Assembly (NCBI GenBank): GCA_029891345.1
Contig: CM057009.1
Location: 293,590,466-293,654,465, forward strand
Length of the DNA stretch: 64,000 nucleotides
Origin: Dryococelus australis
Taxonomy: Eukaryota > Arthropoda > Insecta > Phasmatodea > Phasmatidae
Direction: 5' to 3'
How positions within the stretch are numbered: position 1 is the first letter of the stretch; each line of letters opens with the position of its first letter. The notes beneath the pieces are model-generated. The model searched no databases and was not told the DNA's origin. It saw only the letters and a list, made by a program, of their open reading frames with translations. This document shows positions 47,278-61,350 of the stretch, in pieces. The position numbers were made by a program, and so were the translations under genes.

Positions 47278-48913
47278 CAGGGTGTCCAGCAATCAGGAAA
47301 TTCCAGGAAGTACAGAAATTGTTGGGCGTTTTATTGTGTTCAGGATTGTGTGGGAAATATATTGAAAATTTTCTTTTAGTGTGGGTGAAATTTGTAATTA
47401 CGTATTGGTTACCATAGAAAGGAACTTCATAAATGAATTGCATATAAACATTAGTTTTAATGCCTTTAATTTTCATATTTTTAATATTCATGTAACATCT
47501 ATACTTTTTTTTCCCTCACAGAAATAAAAAATACAGTGAAATGTTGAACTTTGTAGTTGGCTGCCATGTTCAGGTAGTTATAAAGTTCAATATGGCAGCT
47601 ATTAACCATTAATTGAATAATTATCAATGTTTGTGTTTTACGTGTACATAACTAATGCTGGTGTGATACAGTGACGTTTCATTATGTACCTTTATTTTCC
47701 ACAGCTTTGTATTTTTTTTCTGTTTTTCATGCAGTTCATACTGTTATAAACAAAATAGTTTTCATTGCTACTAACAAGTAGAGCGGTGATTTACAGTCCA
47801 GTTAGTGTGGTTCTTCTGCTAAAGAGAAATGTGAAATATGTGGTTGCTTAACACAATAGTTAACACCATTAGGCCTAAATTTTGTACCAAAAGGGAACCA
47901 AGAACTAAGGTCACCTACTTTTGGTTTATCAAATCATCATATATTTGCATTCGATTGAAGTTAACTTAATATAAATTAGTATTTTTGATGATGTTTATTT
48001 TATTAAGAAATTCACATTTAATATTCAAATATTTAGTTAATAGACCTGGTTGTCTGCTGCTGTTGATAATTCTGCTAGTAAGCTATTATATTGTTTCCAA
48101 CTGCATTTATTATTTTGTTCTACAGCAGTTTGTAAAAGACTTTTACGTAATTACAAATATTTTCATGCATTTTATATTCCTAGTCTCTTAAAGTGGCATT
48201 AAGAAATTAATGAATTTAATATCTAGTTATGTGACTTTCCTGTTAACTTCATTGAGAATTGTTTAGTTCTGAAAGGCATTCTATTACTGTGCAAGTATTA
48301 TAAAACATCTATTTTTTTAAATTTTGAGTATGGAAATACATAGAATGTAACACAAGTAGTAATGTGACTGATATCAAAGGGTTAGTTTGATCACCCGTGC
48401 ATTGTCCACGCATGCTTTTAATTTTAACCCTTTTGAGCATTTGTTGGGAAAAAGTGGGTTCCGAATTTTCAGAATATATGTTGGAAGTAAGATATAAACT
48501 AAATTAGTCGTACAAATCTGATAAAAACATTTTTTCAAGTGCCATATGTTAAATTTGCTTCTTTGCCATAACTTAGAAGTGTGTGTTAAGTTATAATTCA
48601 ATTAATTGTGTTCATTTGTTCCTTTTTCATGTGTTGCTGTTGTATACAATATGTATGTTCACAGTGAAGTTAATTTCTCGTAAATTTTTAATTGATTTAA
48701 GAATAAAATTTCTAACCGTCTTTTTCGGGGTATGCACTTTATAGGTTCTGTGCATTATAGGCAAAACATACCTGCATTTTTAGCATTATTGTAATTTTGG
48801 TTGAATTGTTCATCTGATCACGGATGTTAATCTGTAAAACACTGTACTGGAATTTGTCACAAAATGTTGGAAATGTACTGGAAATCAAAATAACAGCTTT
48901 GCTGGACACCCTG
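47278..48913. mobile_element. 1.64-kb element with 15-bp perfect TIRs
   Basis: Starts CAGGGTGTCCAGCAA and ends TTGCTGGACACCCTG, exact inverted complements 1.6 kb apart. No target duplication is clear (flanks ..GTCATTT and CATCTATT..). The interior is very AT-rich and has no recognisable transposase. The CAGGG terminus would fit hAT or related superfamilies; classification is left open. Confidence 0.55.
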
Positions 48914-51457
48914 CATCTATTATCGCAGTATGCATGCTGAAATTGTTAATTTGGTGTTTTTATTGTGTTTAGTATTCCTGTTCTTCAATTGTTAATTTGT
49001 AATTTTTAATGTAATATGTATTATTCCTTTATTTTCATTCTGTGTCAAATCCATGAAAGTTTCATATCCTTACGAATTAGCTTTTAAGTCAATTCATACC
49101 TGAATGGGGCTGTGGGCGTAGCTAAATAATGAGTCATGATTAGGTAGAGTACAACTGTATAAGATGGGGTTTATTGAACATAAGAATTATACAATAACTA
49201 TTAACGTGACTATTGATCAGGGGTGCTTAAATGGAATACCAAGATGCTAATTAATTATAATATATTTTATTACCACATGCCATTACTATTACAATCTAAT
49301 TGGAAAGTCCACACCTTGTTCATGACAGCGGGACATACCCATGTCCTGGTCTTCTTGGTCCGCTGCACCAATGACAAAAGATGCCGCTCCCAGTGTTACT
49401 TTGGCCTATATTGGATGCGTTGTTTAATATTTTTGGCCCCATTTACTGGCCGGTGGAGGGGGTTTCTGCAACTGTCTTTTGCAAGGTGTTATTGTAATGA
49501 CGTTCATACCCTGGTTCAATGTTTGAAGGTATGATCAGATAGGCTGTTCAGCTAAGGCCTGATCACTTTATAACATCATGAAGGCTGTTCAAGTGGCAAA
49601 CAATTTGTATTAAATTTAGTATGTAAGTTATGCTGTGTGACAAGCACCCATTACCAGACAGGATAAAATGCTTACAAAATATAAAAATTATATTTATTAC
49701 ACTTATTAGCATTTAATTGTTTTGAAATTATGCTGTACAAAATGAAAGTATATTTTTTACCCCTTATTTTGTTTATTTATTTGCACATGCGTTTGTTAGT
49801 AATACATCAAATTTTCATTGTCAGAGGAGTAGCCAGTACTGAACAATTAAATATCTTTGTTTGACTTTTTGGGCCCAAAATAAACAGCTTCTTGTACAAG
49901 TTTTAGAATGAATGGTATAAATGCTAAAGTATTAATAACATTTTGAATATCTAGTCAAATCTCTCTAGTTCACAGATAGGTATATTTGGCTTATAACTCT
50001 TCGAACTGTCATTCCATCATGTATTACATTCAACAAGTAACAAATGTATGTGGTCTGCCAAGTTCTGACATGCTGTGTAATTTTCTGTCTAGCGACATAC
50101 GTAGACCACAGACAGGCAACCAACGAGCTGGCTATCCTCTCAACTACATGGTCAAGTACAGTTGTGCTGAGGCCACTGATGACTGCAGAGGCTCTGCCTC
50201 TGTCACATATTTGCACTTTTTGTAAATTCACTGCATGTTGGCTGAACTAGTGTGTCACTAAAGAGTGATATTTCAGTGGTTATAGTTTATATTTTTGTGT
50301 GTACTTCTGATTTTTTTTTTCTTAACTATTGTATGCACTTGTTTTGAATACATAGGTTAATAATAGCTAATTTCAGAAAAATAATAAAACATACATTTAC
50401 ATTTGGGTAACTTTGGTGAATGGACAACAGTTTTGACATTTCATGGTGGACTTTGTTAACATTGAATGCTATATGAATTTTATGTAACCAGATTTTATGG
50501 GTCGTTACTTCAAAATGGCAGCAGTGAATAAAGTATCTGTGATTAATAATTATTAATTTAAAAATATCACTCCAATTTGTTGAGCACTTTGACCGTTAGG
50601 TGTACCATTATGGTGCACAGTTGTATTTTGATTCTGGTCACATGCATCACATTTACACTCATGACTTTGTTACATCTTCATTGATTTTTTTTATTTTAAA
50701 TATGCTCATTTTCTTCAGCTCATTAAACTAAAGCTATAAATTCAATATAAAAAGACCCTGACCAAAAACACTTTATTTTATGAAAAGTATGGTGGCAGCT
50801 AAAGTGTTATGCTGTTTGCGGAATTATTATTTAAGCCTAAAGGCCAGCAATAACATGAACAAAACAGTGTTTAGGTATTAAAAACTTTGTCTACTTCTCA
50901 TAAAATATTTTGGAATTATGTACTCATGTTTTTTTTTTCCGCTATATTACAGCATTTATGAGAAAAATAGAAACAAATATTTTAATAATATTCTATAAAG
51001 AACAGCCTGGTTTTATTATTGTTATCCACTGGTAAAGTACACTACAAATAATAGGTATTCATTGATTATTTCCTTATTTGATCACATTATTTGGCAAGTT
51101 GCTGATTGCTCTCAAGGCGTAGTTCAGAGAGATTCATACAAAATTGTTGTGGGTTGATTTGGAATGTATACAAAACTGATAATTTAATTTTTCTGGGGTG
51201 ATAAGAACAAAAGGGAATGCCTCAACCATGTACTACGAATGAGGCTATCAATGTATCAAAATCATCTTAAGTGAATATTTAATTATTTGGTTACATGATC
51301 AATATACAATGTAATTGTATGCTTCAATACAGTTTTTAACTATTGAAAATTAATTATTATAGGAATTTTTTTATATTCTAATAAATTGTCGTTTTAATTT
51401 AGTGACATTACCAACAAAAAATTTTTATTTTCCAGATTTTAAAAGATTCATTTTGCT

Positions 51458-53063
51458 GTATCGTCAGTTTCATATAACTTCAGTACATTTTGACAGTTCT
51501 CAAAAAGAAGTGCGGCCACAATGTATCCCTCCGCCACAGCTGTTCTGTCGGTGAAGAAAACAATCTTTGTAAACAAACTACGAATCCAATAGCAGGCATT
51601 GAAAGACTGACAACTTCTGTCCAGTATTGAGGCTAATATAGCTGGTTGCCGTTCCCAACTGTTTTATTTTTGTTATGCTCACATAATGTACAATAAAGGG
51701 TTCTGTTTATTTTATTGGTAGCGTGGGGAATTTTAGATTAACGTCTTACATGAGATGTGATTGTTTTGCGGTTCTTTTTATGAGAGAATGGTGATTGGAA
51801 CGTGCATTGTTTTGATGATGCAGTGTGAAATTTTGTGGGTACGGAAATAGCATTCAATTTACTATAACTCCATAAAGTTTTAACTTCATAGAAAGAAATA
51901 AATTTGATAAATTTTTAGTTGTTTGTACCAATGCGAGAAATACTCAACACATAAATATCATTGCACTTTTTTAAAAAAAAACTGCACTAAAAGGGTGTTT
52001 ATTTAGGCCACGTACATTTGAAAACCTCCCGCAAGAACAAAAAAGCAATAAATACATCACTGGTAATACCAGTGAACGAAATGCACAATGTAAACATGTT
52101 CAGGAAATTTTACTTTCCATGTAAAAATGTTAGAAATTCAATCAAATAAATTAGGGTAAAACAAGGTTTCTTTAAAGTTCAAAACATTAAAAATATTCTA
52201 ACAACAATGTAAGAAAACATTCTTTATAGAACACACAAACTTACTGTTCACTTTGTAATTCTTAAACACATGCCAAACTTTGCATGATTACTTCACTAAA
52301 ATCACTTCTCGGCCACTGATAAGAAATAATTTCTTTGCTGACTTATAAACTTATCAAAACATTTGAGCTATTTTGTGAAACCAACAAATTTAAACTTCAC
52401 AATGTAAATACTTTTTCGCTCACGCTTCGCAGTGGTTACAGAAAATGGCGGACCACAGAACAAAACAAACCCTTTTTCAAAGCAGCAGACACGTGTTGAT
52501 AATCCATTTCACTGAGGAGACTGTTCGAAAAAGGCACCGACGACAAACTACACTTGATGGAAAATGCAAATACAAAAATAATTTACTGCATATTTAATAC
52601 TCCACATTACCAGCAAGGAATTCTCATATATAGACCAATTATGATGAAGAGAGCTCAATGGCAATGGCATTTCACCGGGCGGGTGGACCATAGACAAGGG
52701 AGATTGGTGGAGACCTTTCACATAACCTTAATGTTTGTATGCTCTATCGTAATATTTGTAAATGTTTTTAAAGCCCTTGCTGTATAACACAGAAAAATTG
52801 TACATTATTCTATGAGCATAATTTTAACCATAAATGTTCCAATTGTCATTACATTTCCATATTATAATTTTCAATGCTGAGACTATTGTCTTCTACAATC
52901 ATTGCAAAGACCACCAACATAAAATAACACACATCCTGCAACAACCATCAGCTGACACAGTACTTTGCAAATGGTGGCATTTACTGTTTACATGCTGTGT
53001 AAGTTGGTCACAGCTTCTGTCAAATTTTACTGAAGTTATATGAAATGGAGTATAATATGATGC
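51458..53063 (+). mobile_element. 1.6-kb non-autonomous TIR transposon, copy 2
   Basis: Direct-orientation homologue of the element at 3831-5440. Shared landmarks in the same order include AAAAAGAAGTGCGGCCACAA, GGCATTGAAAGACTGACAAC, GAAAACCTCC, CATTTCACCGGGCGG and CAACCATCAGCTGACACAGT. The right arm reads GAAGTTATATGAAATGGA. The left arm keeps TTTCATATAACTTC but seems to have lost a few bases outside it. Point differences and small indels are scattered throughout, so the two copies are old. No coding capacity is evident. Confidence 0.75.
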
Positions 53064-56000
53064 TCTGTATTTTGAAGTGCATTTAAGGGCTAGGCAATTA
53101 TCCGCACTTCCTTCTTTTTTTTTGGGGTATGGCTAGAGAGCTGCAAAGTAAAGGGAGTAGGGTGGAGGGAGGGCGAAGGCCACTGGCCCTATGCAACCAT
53201 GATAACAGCTGACAGCAGTGCTGTGTTGCCAGTAATGCAAGGTTGCCTGTCTCAACACCCAACCGCTTGCACCCAGTCAAGCTCCTCTTGGCTCTGCTTC
53301 GCTCTCAACCCTGCACGCGACACATGCCACGGAACTTTTTAACAGACTGGAGTCTTTGAGACTTGTTCACACCACAAAATAATGCAAGGATTTGCAACTA
53401 ATGATATAAGTACTAATTATTATAAATAAGCATTTTCCAATTTTCCTTAGAAATTTTCCCAAAACCTCGAAGACCAAATTGAAATAAATTCAATATTGAA
53501 GCCACGCCCACCTCAGAAGACACTGTATGACTAAAACATATATGCATGTTTCCATTATCAAATGAAATGACAAAATCAGTTGTTTTCAGTTGATAGCGGC
53601 AAGAAAATTTCACGAGTTCAGTGGCCTGTAGGCTTGATTCCGCTGTCCTGTATAATCTTGAGAATCAGATATTAGTTCATGGTTGCAGCTCAGGTTTCAT
53701 CGTACACTATGCAGCACAGCATTTTTACTGGCTCATAGACCTCCTGGTAGTGTCTAATAAGCTGTAGTTATATTGAAAGAATGGCACAGATATCTTTTAA
53801 GTGTTGCTGGTCGTAAAATAGATTCTCCAAATTTTCCAATCCCTACCAGTAAGGAAAAACACATTACTGTAAACAGGATAGTTAAGTGCTCTACACACGT
53901 ATGTCTTGTTTCCGAGCATTTTTTCGTGTAGACCACATTTCCATGACTACAATTATAGGTGTGCACACAGGGTCTGCCAAGTGGGCCCAGGCAAACCTTA
54001 ATGATGGGACAATTGTTGCTGTTTTTGATTGAAATCTCTTTATGAAACCTGGTTTAGGTGTCATGACAATCTTGACATGCGAAGTAACTATCGCTACTGA
54101 ATTTTAAAGTGTGTGCTTTTCAAATTTAAATTTGGTTTTGATAGATTTAGTTTGTACTTGGAATATTTTTTTTATATTTTACTTTAATGATTTTTTAAAT
54201 AAAATGAAAGTAAATTTAAGTAAAAGAATTTAATAATCATTAGTTATTCTATTAATGTTTTCATTTCAATTAGCAAATTTAAAAAAAATGTATTTTACAA
54301 TTTTTTTTTTAAATATAGTTTAGGAAATTTTTGCGAAATGAGGCCTTCATATAATATTCTGCAGTAGCAAAAATTTTCCGTAATTGTCACTATTTCAAAA
54401 TTTAAAATAAAAGTATTCCCAATGCAGAAAGTCTTGATTCCCCACTTTATAGGTGGCCATTGGCGATTCTTCGTGCTCACCCTAATGATGAAAGGAAATA
54501 ATATAATGTGTATGTATTACATTAAAATATAATTTGTTTGTCGTTTGCAAAATAAACCATCACATATCTCGTGTGTAAGTCTACCGGTATGCTAGAACAT
54601 TTTCAACTTGCTAGTAAGCTCATTTTGCGGGCTGCTCCCACTTATCCAGTTAATACATTCTGAAATGTTTCAACAGCCATGAAATTCATTATAAACGAGT
54701 GAATGTTCCTTCATTATAAGTGAAGAGTTTCCCAATTAATTGTACTTTAAGTAGATTTTAAAGTTCCAAATATTTTCAGTTATAAATATTTATATTTCGT
54801 ATTATTATTGATGTCAGTATTTTTGCTGGATATATTTAACTTGATTTGAATTTAATGTATAATCAATATGTTAAAAAAAATAGTTGTACAAAAATAGTAT
54901 TACTTCAAAAATAAATTTTTAACACAATGTTTAATACTCTAACCCTGAAATGGTGATACAAATCAGTCAAATACTATGCAAAAATAGTTGATAAGCTGCT
55001 ACTTACTGGGGAAGGCCCAAATAGATCAGTGAAATTTAATTGCTGTACTATTCATTAGTCTGATTCTATTTTCCATCAGAACCATATTCACTGGTTTTGG
55101 GCTCCATTATCACTATTTCAGGTTTAGAGTGCAAGAGTCAGTGTGCTGCATGGACAGGGAGTAAAGTTATTAATTTACTATCAATAAGAAAATTAAATTA
55201 TAGGTTTCACCAATCCAAACAGGGTACAGTGGCAAAGAGAAAATAGTCAATTCTTACTTGATTGAAAACATATTCAGGTGATATCAAGAATACATTAAGA
55301 TTTCTCTTTTTCGTGCAAGTACAAGAGTGCTCATAGGGAGCTTCATAAAAAATAAGTACCATCTAAAATTATGAATCATACTAGACCTACCAATTAGGTA
55401 CAGGACACAGATTTTGGTCACGATTTTACATCTGAAAAAAAAAACAGCAACTATTGATGTTTGAAACAAATTGTATACGAGTAGATGAAGACAGAGTTCA
55501 AAAGACAATCATGAAAAGGTTGTAGTTGGTTGTATAAAAATTCCCAACAAATTGACAGATCATACAAATATAGTTTTTTTTCTTTCATTCACGAATTCTA
55601 ATGACCTCTAATTTGTGCATAGTACATTATAAATTTTAAACTTCTTAGCTTGGGCAACTGATGTCCATTTCTGTAAACGTGGTTTGGTTCGCGGTGATCA
55701 CTTCACCTGCATTGGCACGGAAGACCTCAGATGTTAAGTACCATCCATTTCTATAAACACCTAAATTGCCTTCATTCCAGTACTCTGCATACTCAATTTT
55801 ACTCTCTTGAAAATCTAAAAATCTGATTACTTTATCACTCAAATTGTACCAGTTCAATTGAGAAGATGTGAAGCAATTCAACTTTGCCAGCTCTACACCG
55901 CAAGTTAAAAGGTGGTGTTTATTGAACTTCAAAATGCAGCAATAATTAAACAATATGCATCATAAAGGAGACTATTTACAGCAGAAAAGTAATTTAAACA

Positions 56001-56546
56001 TGAAATGTCGGAACACAGAAACAGTGATCCTTCTTCATAAACTGGCTGAACCTCACTGTGTCTTTTTTACTGTCAAATATTAATACACCCTAGTGCTAGT
56101 CGGCTGTTCAAATATTCCTATTTATTGACAAACAAAGGTGGTCGAGATTAATTAGGCAATGGTGTGTATACCATCACATATTCAGCTACATGTAGGTTCT
56201 AAATAACAATGTACAGGTAGTGCAAAATATAATACAAAATATATGTCTGAATGAGGTAGGTGACTTCTCATTTAATGTTTCCTTAGAATAACTTCTGAAT
56301 GTGGTATGCAAGCAAAGTAATTACACTGTATTGTGTCTAACTTACTGTACAGACAATGGATTTGTTTATTGGAGCAAACTACATTTCTACTGAACGAGGT
56401 GATGTAACTTATTAATTTCTGAAAACCAGCATGTATTTACATTTCTGGGTTATTTCTTTACCAGGCCAAAAAATGCTGTTACCAAACATGAACAGAGTGT
56501 AGTGCCTTAAAGAAATCTTAACAATTTTATTGCAAAAGAACATGTA

Positions 56547-58149
56547 ATGGAAGCAGATATTTTTTGGAGTTTTAAGTTCTTTTTAAAAAAAGTCAGTTCA
56601 TGCAATAATGTAAGTACTGTTTTTAAAATTATGTTTCTGGACAGTGCTATTGCAAATATCTCTAGTCTTGGAGGAGATAAAGCTGCATATGATATTGTTC
56701 ATGGACTAGCACCGTACTTTCAGCAGAATTTCCTAGTTTGCTTGAAGTTTTTTGACAATTTTGTTTTATGTTTTGATGAAGCGTTGAATAAAGTAATATA
56801 AAGAGGATAAATGGATATAACCGTCAGGTTTTAGAACAGAGAAAAGTAGAAAGTCACAAGCAGGTACTTGAATAGTGCGTTTCTTGACAGAATCACAGCT
56901 GAAAATTTGCTTCAGCATTTCTTGGAATGCATTGTTTCTCTGTCACTACCCAAAATAATGCAGGTGTCTGTGAATGGCCCTAATGCCAATTTGAAATTTA
57001 TAAAATGCCTTCAGGAACTCAGGCAATGAAAAGTATAATTTATTGGATATGGAACATGTAGTTTGCATGTGGTTCACGGTTCTTTGAAAACTGGTATGGA
57101 ATCTGTTGGATGGGACATGAGTACCTTGTTGAGTTACCTGTATTTTCCTTTTAATGATTCTCATGAATGACAAGCATTATTCATGGAGTTGACAGGTTGC
57201 ACACATTTTCCAATGAAGTTCTGTAATGTGTGTTGGTTAGACAATGCTAAGTGCTTTAAAAGGACTTTAAAAATATGGGACCATCTTGTGAGATTTGTGA
57301 AGGAAACAAAGCTTCCAAATACAAAAGTTGTAGTAGAAACTGTGATAATAGCAGCTTGTAGCCCATTTGTAAAGTGTAAAATAACATTCTGTAAGACAGT
57401 AGCAGATGAATGTGAACCATTCCTTCAAAAGTTCCAAACTTCAAAACCAGTGAGTCCATATTTTTTGAAGCAGTGGACAAATTGCTGAGAGAGATAATGA
57501 ACCACTGTGTAAATCCTGACTTGATGAAATGCACTGGTGCAAGATTGCTATCTGTTGATGTGAAAAAGTCAGAAAATTTGATTCTAAGCGATTTTGGATT
57601 TGCAGCAAAACCATTTCTTCAAGAAGTATCAACTTCAGTAAAGGAACGATATAAACTAGAATTTATGAATGAGCACCTTGTGTGTTAAGAGCCATGTTTA
57701 TAAAACTTTCAGAATGATCTCCTTTACAATACAAAGCTGTTAGAGTTTTGTCCTCTTTAGATCCTTCAATTATCCAACATTCACATTCACTTGGTCAGAA
57801 GAGATTTTCTCTTCTTCTAGAAGAACTCATTAGTTCAGGCAAAATAGATGATAATCTGGCAGAAAATGCTAAACGGGAGTACTGTAACATGTGCAACTTC
57901 AAGAAAACTGAGTTGAAGGAAATATTGCAAGAAAATTGCCAAACTGATGAAGAGGTATGGCTTGATTGTATCTATGGCAGCTTTATAAAAGAAAATGAAC
58001 TCTACAGACACCTATGGAAAATAATTAAGATTTTTCTTATGCTCTCCCATAGTAATGTAACTGTGGAAGGATGTTTTTCAATTAATAAATCTTTATTGGT
58101 AGAAAATATGCTTCAAAAGATTGATTGCACAACACCACATCCAATCTAG
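56547..58149 (+). pseudogene. hAT-like transposase relic with C-terminal dimerisation-type motif
   Basis: A row of frames reads as one long protein. From 56547: SAIANISSLGGDKAAYDIVH. From about 56958: VSVNGPNANLKFIKCLQELR, SLHVVHGSLKTGMESVGWD and YFPFNDS. Then TGCTHFPMKFCNVCWLDNAK and FKRTLKIW in 57183-57488, a frameshift into 57473-57688, and finally 57748-58149 ending FLMLSHSNVTVEGCFSINKS. The last motif is like the C-terminal motif of hAT-type transposases, and the whole resembles a protein family common in aquatic invertebrates and insects; that is recall, not search. There are only about three stops and one or two frameshifts, so it is younger than the other relics. Confidence 0.6.
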
Positions 58150-60830
58150 GATGAGATTCAAGAGGCAGGAGGGATCAAAAGCATGAAAATAGATAAAAGA
58201 ATGTTATAGAGTATTTTAAAGGTGCTCGAAAAAGCTATCATAATTACTTGGAAACAAACAGGAAAGAAATAAGGAAACAACGAAAAAGTTAGAAAAGAGA
58301 CTTTTGGATCAACAAGTCAGAGAGTTGGAAGAAGAAAAAAAAGACTTATGAGGGAAATAGACAAGTAAAAGGAAGCAATGGAAAGGGAATTAAAACATCT
58401 AGAGAAGAAAAGAGCTTTTATTTCATATATTAGCAATTTCAGGAGTAGCATTCTTGGTACTAAGACAAATTTTTCTTCTCACAGTAAAAACTTATATTTC
58501 TGTATTATTTGTATCATTGTACATGTATTTTTTATTTATTTGTAGATAAATGTATTCCATTAGGTATTTACTGCATTTTCTGTCCATTTTACTGAATTAT
58601 TATTTACTAACTATACTATATTGTTTAAAAATATTTTCATGGTCATGTTAAATAAAATACAGTCATAGTAAAAATTGTATTGAGCAACAAAGGTAAAAGC
58701 GGAAAGCAGACATAGTTCTTTCTTATATGTATGTACAGATGATTAAATAATAAATGTAACAATTACACATGCTATTGAACTTAAGTTATACATTTTATAT
58801 ACATTAAAATAGTGTAAAATGGTACCTACTTTTGATTAATTGTTTATGATTAAGTGCTATTAATGTCCATACATACAGTTTTTCGTTAGTCATATTTGTA
58901 TGTGCATTTTATATTGTTTTACATCATGTTACATATTTTCAGGGGAAATAATTTAAGCAAAAAATATTATATCACTATTTTCAATTGGTTGTAAGACATA
59001 ATGCCAAATATTTCAGGTTTTAAATGATTTTAAAGTTTATATTAAACATTTATTTATTTAATTATTTATTTTTGGTTTAATAGTAAATTTTTTTTAATGA
59101 TTTTAACATTAGAGGAGAAGTAAGGTCAGATGTAGGGGAGGAGGAGGAGGCCAAAATGTGTGCAGTAAAAGAAATCTTCAGTGTTTAGTGTTAGCTTTAT
59201 TAGGAAAATTTTCAATGTGATAGTGAGAGAAGTTTTATGAGATGGCCAGGGAAAAGTCACGGAAATAATTTTTATATAAAACTGTAGGAACCCTGAAAGA
59301 ACATTAATACAGTTTTTGAACAATTCCCTACAGTAATTATAATTGTATTGTAAACTTTAGATCTAAATTCTATTGATACTCTTTTAAAAAAATTTACAAA
59401 GTGTTGAAGAATACCTAGAAAATTCATTCAAAATGTTGTCATCCCATGGTGACAAGATAACAAAAGTGAGAGAGTGGTGGCACACAGTAAAAAATCTTGA
59501 TTTTGTGGGAAAATGTGATGTTTAAACCTCATTTCCTTGAAAAGAAATTAAAACAAAAGAGAAATATGTTTGGCTAACTTTTAGAAGATGATGCAAATTT
59601 TGGCATTGAAAAACTATTTCAGTTTGAATAGTTTAACCACAGCCTTGATATATATGAAATTCCCAGTGTTTGAAACAATTATGTATAATTTCCACAAATT
59701 ATGAAGAAATACTAGAATCAAGAAAACATTTCATTGAAAATTACCCATCTGACATTACTTCTGATCTATGTACACATTACACAGGATTAAACATATGTTT
59801 TGCAAGCTACATTAGACTACTGAATATTACAAAGCTTGCAGAAACTTTACGTATCTGCATGCAAGTTGTTACCAGCCTCTCTGATGTTGAAGTGCATGCC
59901 TAATTTTCCTTATAGTGCCAGTGACTAGTGCTTCAGAATAAAGTTAATTTTATAAACTGAAAAGTGTCAAGAATTACCATAGAAGTAGTATGTCGCAAAA
60001 CCACCTGAACTCTTTAGCGATAATCTCCATTAAAAACATACACAGATCCAAAGGAAATTTTTTTTTGCAGGATTTGAGGGGTTGGGGGGGTGGTATTTTC
60101 GAAAAGAATGTCCTCCAGCTATCTCTTAAGTCATAGTGACAGAGATATGGGTGGCGATTAACGGCTGAGGTCTTCAGTGCCAATAAGGATGAAGTGAGAT
60201 GAATATGAGCAGAGAAAAAATGAAATTTTTCATTTACAGTCAACACTTAAACCTGACCAGAGTAGATCCCTTTCATATGTTCCATTGCTCAACTTCCTTA
60301 CATTTCTGCATATGCATCAATTTCCGTACCTATACTTTGCATTGTGGATACAGCTCAAGACAGAATAGTTTTTGTATTTCTGTATCAGTTATACACATAT
60401 TTGTTTTTCTCTCTGACTAATGTGCTTAGTAAGTTTTGTAACACATTTTTATTAAAAACCAGGGTTGGTCTAATATAAAGTTTGTGATGAGTCCATCCAT
60501 ATTTATTTTCAACTAAATAATCCAGAGAGTTTACACATTATTATTTCATTGTAAATTATAAAAAATTAAAACAAGTTAACAAAAATACTTTTAATGTGAT
60601 GAGTGAGTTTTTGATTGGAAAATTTGCAACTGACAGTATTACAATAATTTGAGTCAAGAATATTCAAGAGCTGAAAATTATTTCCAAAATTTTTAGTATA
60701 GGCCTACTACTTATTTTTTTGTTGTAACGTGAAATAGCGTGAATGTGGCAGAAGATAAATTTAATAAAATTAATAAAAGTTTCTGTAGTAATTTTAGTTT
60801 TATATTTACTGTACAAAATTTTTACATTAG

Positions 60831-60930
60831 GTCAAAGCTCAAAATAATTGTTCATTTAACAGAATGTCATGAGAATATAGGTCAAAGCTCAAAATAATTG
60901 TTCATTTATCAGAATGTCATGAAAATATAT
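60831..60930. repeat. 50-bp tandem duplication
   Basis: GTCAAAGCTCAAAATAATTG and the following 30 bases occur twice in tandem (60831-60880, 60881-60930) with only two or three differences. Confidence 0.95.
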
Positions 60931-61090
60931 TCATGGTAATTTTGTGCGATTTCGCTTGTATTTCAGTATTAACTTTAGAGATGAAATTTAAAGTAAAAAT
61001 ATTTAAAAGTCATTATCACAGGCACACGAATTGTCGGATTTCACAAAAATTGCCAACATGACACTCCTGTGACTTTGAAGAACACTTTAA

Positions 61091-61350
61091 GGGACAGCGG
61101 TGGCTGAGCACTTAGCCTGCTCGAACCAAAGTGAACCGGGGTCAATCCTCGGCCGGGTCACTTCCAGATTTTCGCATGTGGGAATCGTGCCGGATGCGCG
61201 ACTGGTCTGCTGGTTTTCTTGGGGAACTCCCATTTCCCCCATCCTTTCATTCTGGCGCCGCTCCATACTCAGCGCAATCACCTGCTTCGGCTCTCAAGAC
61301 CTTGCTGTTAAGAGCTGCCCAAAACTCTTCACTCACTCACTCAAAAAATT
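61091..61350 (+). mobile_element. tRNA-derived SINE
   Basis: Begins GGGACAGCGGTGGCTGAGCA, containing an A-box-like TGGCTGAG, and has a B-box-like GGGGTCAATCC about 50 bp on, the internal promoter of RNA polymerase III. A GC-rich body with CTTCCAGATTTTCGCATGTG follows, and the tail is (ACTC)n plus A-rich. The body is far GC-richer than the intron around it. The short frames across it are not genes. Confidence 0.75.

Noticed and set aside
49223..49534. 103-residue frame in the third ephrin intron
   Set aside because: No recognised domain, no splice or element context, and no second copy in the window; left unannotated.
50044..50250. Overlapping frames on both strands at 49965-50250
   Set aside because: Open in several frames at once, no motif, probably chance in a locally less AT-rich patch.
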